Below, piece after piece: positions 52,788 to 55,454 of a stretch of DNA of 55,454 bases (position 1 is the first letter of the stretch; each line of letters begins with the position of its first letter). This DNA is from JBFMFH01 sp040752275 (GTDB taxonomy: Bacteria > Acidobacteriota > Vicinamibacteria > Vicinamibacterales > JAKQTR01). The notes under the pieces are model-generated. The model saw nothing but the letters and a program-made list of their open reading frames with translations, ran no database searches and was not told where the DNA came from. A program made the translations under genes and the position numbers. Where the stretch lies: contig JBFMFH010000105.1 of the NCBI GenBank assembly GCA_040752275.1, positions 1 through 55,454 on the forward strand. Direction: 5' to 3'.

Positions 52788-53825
52788 ATGGATGTGCACG
52801 ACTGGCAGCAACGTACGCGCAGCATCATCGACGTCGGCCGGCTTCCTCGATTCCCGCTCGGGAACCGCGCCGGGCTCATCCGGAACGTGGCGCTCGTCGT
52901 CGTCGGACTGATTCTGCTCTTCGCCTGCTACTACCAGGTGAATGCCGATGAGATCGCGGTGGTCCAGCGTTTCGGCGCCTTCGACCGGAAGGCCGAGCCC
53001 GGGCCGCACCTCAAGTTCCCCTTCATTGAAACCGTCACGCGCGTGCCCGTGCAGCGCCAGCTCAAGGCCGAGTTCGGCTTCCGCACAAGCTCGGCCGGCG
53101 TGCGGTCCGAGTTCCAGGAGAGCGACAGCACCAGAGCCGAGGCCTTGATGCTGACCGGCGATCTGAACGTGGCTGTCGTCGAGTGGATCGTCCAGTACAA
53201 GGTGAGGGACCCGTACAACTACCTGTTCAAGGTCCGCAACCTCGACGTCGACGACCGCCTGGGCAGCGGCAACACGTTCCGCGACATGAACGAGGCCGTG
53301 ATGCGGACGGTGATCGGCGACCACAGCGTCAACGAGGTGCTCACCATCGGCCGCGAGAAGATCCAGGTCGATGCGAAGAACCAGCTGCAGGAACTGTGCG
53401 ACCGCTACGAGACCGGACTCGAGATCCTGCAGATCGTGCTCCAGGACGTGAATCCGCCCGACCCGGTGAAGCCGGCGTTCAACGAGGTCAATCAGGCGAT
53501 TCAGGAGAAGGAACGCCTGATCAACGAGGCATGGGCCGACTACAACCAGACCGTCCCCAGCGCCCGCGGCGAGGCCGAACGCGTGGTTCGGGCAGCGGAA
53601 GGGTACGCGCTGGAGCGCATCAACAACGCCCAGGGTGACGTCTCCCGCTTCACCAATGTCTACGACGAGTACCGCAAGGCGCCGGAGGTGACCCGAAAGC
53701 GCCTCTACCTCGAGACCCTCAACGACGTCCTCCCGAAGACCGGGCGGAAGATCGTCGTCGATCAGCAGATGCGCGGTCTTCTGCCGCTGCTGAACCTCGA
53801 TGCCAAGCAGGAGGAAAAGAAATGA
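52788..53825 (+). CDS. hflK: HflK, SPFH-domain membrane protein
   Basis: 345 aa. One N-terminal TM helix (NVALVVVGLILLFACYYQVN), an SPFH/band-7 domain (IAVVQRFGAFDRKAEPGPHL, LTGDLNVAVVEWIVQYKVRD) and a coiled-coil C-terminus (VNPPDPVKPAFNEVNQAIQE, EAERVVRAAEGYALERINNA). With HflC it forms the inner-membrane cage around FtsH. ATG 52788; hflC overlaps by 4 bp (ATGA). Confidence 0.93.
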   Translation: MDVHDWQQRTRSIIDVGRLPRFPLGNRAGLIRNVALVVVGLILLFACYYQVNADEIAVVQRFGAFDRKAEPGPHLKFPFIETVTRVPVQRQLKAEFGFRTSSAGVRSEFQESDSTRAEALMLTGDLNVAVVEWIVQYKVRDPYNYLFKVRNLDVDDRLGSGNTFRDMNEAVMRTVIGDHSVNEVLTIGREKIQVDAKNQLQELCDRYETGLEILQIVLQDVNPPDPVKPAFNEVNQAIQEKERLINEAWADYNQTVPSARGEAERVVRAAEGYALERINNAQGDVSRFTNVYDEYRKAPEVTRKRLYLETLNDVLPKTGRKIVVDQQMRGLLPLLNLDAKQEEKK

Positions 53826-54757
53826 AGCGCCTGCTCCTCGCCGCTGGAATCCTCCTCGCCCTCCTGGTCGTCTCCTCCGCCGTCTACACCGTCGGCGAGA
53901 CCGAGCAGGTCATCATCACCCAGTTCGGCGAACCGATCGGGTCCGCCGTGACCGATCCCGGCCTGCACGTGAAGGTGCCCTTCATCCAGACCGTGCACGT
54001 GTTCGACAAGCGCTGGCTCGAGTGGAGCGGGGATCCGAACCAGATTCCCACGAAGGACAAGAAGTACATCTGGGTCGACACCTACACCCGCTGGCGCATC
54101 AAGGACCCGCTGCTCTTCTTCCAGCGCGTGCGGGACGAGCGCGGCGCCCAATCCCGCCTCGACGACATCGTCGACGGCGAGACCAGGAACGTCATCGCCA
54201 ACAACGACTTGATCGAGGTCGTGCGGACCACCGACCGTGAGTTCCCCGAGTTCGAGGAGAACGCCGGCGCCGACATGGGGGAGGCCGACGTCACGGGCCC
54301 GATTACCAGGGGACGCGACGAGATCACCCGGGACATCCTCGCCAAGTCGAGAGGTATCGTGTCCGAGTTCGGCATCGAACTGGTCGACGTGCAGATCAAA
54401 CGGGTCAACTACGTCGCCGAGGTCCAGCAGAAGGTCTACGAGCGCATGATCTCGGAACGCCGCCGGATTGCCGAGCGATCGCGCTCCGAAGGCCAGGGCA
54501 AGAGCGCGGAGATCCGGGGCCAGAAGGAGCGCGACCTGAAGGGCATCCAGTCGGAGGCCTACCGCAAGGCCCAGGAGATCATGGGCAAGGCCGACGGGGA
54601 GGCCACGCGAATCTACGCCGGCGCCTACGGCCGTGACCCGGAGTTCTACCAGTTCCTGAAGACGATGGAGACCTACAGGAACACGCTGGCCGCCGACACC
54701 CTGCTGCTCCTGTCGACGGACGGGGAGTTCTTCAGGTTCCTGAAGCAGAGCCGATGA
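53822..54757 (+). CDS. hflC: HflC, SPFH-domain membrane protein
   Basis: 311 aa. N-terminal TM/signal (LLLAAGILLALLVVSSAVYT), SPFH domain (EQVIITQFGEPIGSAVTDPG, LHVKVPFIQTVHVFDKRWLE), long coiled coil (MISERRRIAERSRSEGQGKS), and the HflC end YQFLKTMETYRNTLAADTLL then LLSTDGEFFRFL. Partner of HflK. Its 3' end overlaps the convergent nucleotidyltransferase gene by 26 bp. Confidence 0.94.
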   Translation: MKRLLLAAGILLALLVVSSAVYTVGETEQVIITQFGEPIGSAVTDPGLHVKVPFIQTVHVFDKRWLEWSGDPNQIPTKDKKYIWVDTYTRWRIKDPLLFFQRVRDERGAQSRLDDIVDGETRNVIANNDLIEVVRTTDREFPEFEENAGADMGEADVTGPITRGRDEITRDILAKSRGIVSEFGIELVDVQIKRVNYVAEVQQKVYERMISERRRIAERSRSEGQGKSAEIRGQKERDLKGIQSEAYRKAQEIMGKADGEATRIYAGAYGRDPEFYQFLKTMETYRNTLAADTLLLLSTDGEFFRFLKQSR

Positions 54758-55334
54758 GCCGCGCGTAGTCGTCGGGCGTGTCGATGTCGTCGAAGGCGCC
54801 AGGGTCGTCGATGGCGACGTCGATGGCCTCGGCCTGTCGTGCCCGTACGACCTGGCGCGCGCCGGCGGCCGGGTCCGCGCGCCGCAGATCGGCGAACAGC
54901 GCCCGGCCGAAGAGCACCGGGTGGCCGTGACGCCCGTCCTTCGCCGGCCTGACAATGGGGGCCCTGGTGCGCCGCCACGCCGCGAGCAGGGCCCCGATCG
55001 TTGCGGGCGCGACCAGCGGCGTGTCGACCAGCCCGACGACGATCGCCTCCACTCCGGGCCGGTCGGCCACCTGCAGGCCCGCCTGCAGCGAAGAGAGCTG
55101 ACCGGCGTCCCGGTGCGGGTTCTCGATGACCCTGGCCACGGCGCCGTCCTCGAGCAGGGCCGCCTCGATGTCCGCAAGCTCGGGCCCGGTCACGACAATC
55201 ACCTCGTCGAGACCCGCGGCGCGGAAGGCTTTCGCCAGGCGCGACACGAACCGGCCGCCGTCGCAGGGCAGGAGCGCCTTCGACCGTCCCATGCGCGTCG
55301 ACGTCCCCGCTGCCAGGATGATGCCCACCACCAT
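54732..55334 (-). CDS. MocA/MobA-type nucleotidyltransferase
   Basis: 200 aa. N-terminal NTP-transferase signature ILAAGTSTRMGRSKALLPC, then GQLSSLQAGL, a metal-binding Asp in VVGLVDTPLV, and GRHGHPVLFGRALFADL near the end, which fits CTP:molybdopterin cytidylyltransferase (MocA) or a close relative used in xanthine dehydrogenase maturation. ATG 55334 begins just before the signature; the longer frame to 55367 adds little. Substrate is not certain without neighbours. Confidence 0.85.
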   Translation of the reverse strand: MVVGIILAAGTSTRMGRSKALLPCDGGRFVSRLAKAFRAAGLDEVIVVTGPELADIEAALLEDGAVARVIENPHRDAGQLSSLQAGLQVADRPGVEAIVVGLVDTPLVAPATIGALLAAWRRTRAPIVRPAKDGRHGHPVLFGRALFADLRRADPAAGARQVVRARQAEAIDVAIDDPGAFDDIDTPDDYARLIGSASGT

Positions 55335-55366
55335 CTCCGAACACCCCCGTTCTAGAGCGGGTCTCA

Positions 55367-55399
55367 TCCCGGAGTCCTCCCGGAGTCATCCCGGAGTCC
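55367..55399. repeat. 11-bp tandem repeat, three units
   Basis: TCCCGGAGTCC, TCCCGGAGTCA, TCCCGGAGTCC back to back, upstream of the nucleotidyltransferase and touching the dispersed repeat. Confidence 0.85.
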
Positions 55400-55445
55400 C
55401 CCGTCTCCTCCGGCCGCAGGCCGCGGCGGGGCCCGTCTGTGATCC
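55400..55445. repeat. Dispersed GC-rich repeat, copy 2
   Basis: Second copy of the repeat at 28638: same CCCGTCTCCT start, same 19-nt core (55413-55431) and the same GTGATCC end, with a shorter tail between. Non-coding. Confidence 0.7.
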
Positions 55446-55454
55446 TGCCGAACA

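Overview
The window is high-GC bacterial chromosomal DNA. It most resembles Acidobacteriota, perhaps the Vicinamibacteria side. The clues are an ADOP-type MacB/FtsX permease with a PadR-like remnant beside it, TonB/ExbB/ExbD genes, a zinc-type L28, and the general gene style. The taxonomic call is inference; no rRNA gene is present.

Region 1 (1-9.7 kb) is accessory. It opens with a tightly coupled three-gene locus, already running at base 1: a triple-GAF sensor histidine kinase, a receiver-domain protein with an uncharacterised C-terminal half, and a RES-domain (NAD-phosphorylase/NADase-type) protein. Next comes a DNA segment of about 3.8 kb bounded by an 18-bp perfect inverted repeat. On one strand, and mostly with 4-bp start/stop overlaps, it carries an IS1595-type transposase, a C5-cytosine methyltransferase, a PD-(D/E)XK endonuclease, a 54-aa protein and a Vsr endonuclease. 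This is a restriction-modification-repair cassette riding as IS passengers. Right of it are a short gene fragment and a sigma54 activator lacking its front end.

Region 2 (9.7-27.2 kb) is core: ileS-lspA-lgt-rluD-NUDIX on plus, then an ADOP permease, a B12-binding radical SAM protein, lon and a DksA/TraR regulator, a conserved Cys-rich protein, rpmB, ridA and a Rel/Spo ppGpp enzyme.

Region 3 (27.4-37.2 kb) holds a TPR lipoprotein with a good promoter, a tonB-exbB-exbD-exbD operon behind a perfect-consensus sigma70 promoter, and a tgt-yajC-secD-secF-uppP-DUF502 operon.

Region 4 (37.2-43.7 kb) starts with ddl, divergent from tgt by only 19 bp. It continues with a TPR protein, two tiny tandem Lys/Ala-rich mini-genes each with its own terminator, a DUF4870 protein, yidD, a secreted BACON/Ig-like protein, a J-domain protein and a zinc-ribbon protein.

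Region 5 (43.9-55.4 kb) has the addA-addB recombination nuclease operon behind a secreted coiled protein. An intergenic cluster of DnaA-box-like sites follows, four of them at 11-12 bp spacing, with gene direction switching across it. Then come a small conserved protein, tRNA-Ala(GGC), a large hairpin, hflK-hflC and a MocA-type nucleotidyltransferase. Heptamer and 11-bp tandem repeats and a dispersed GC-rich repeat mark several gene ends.
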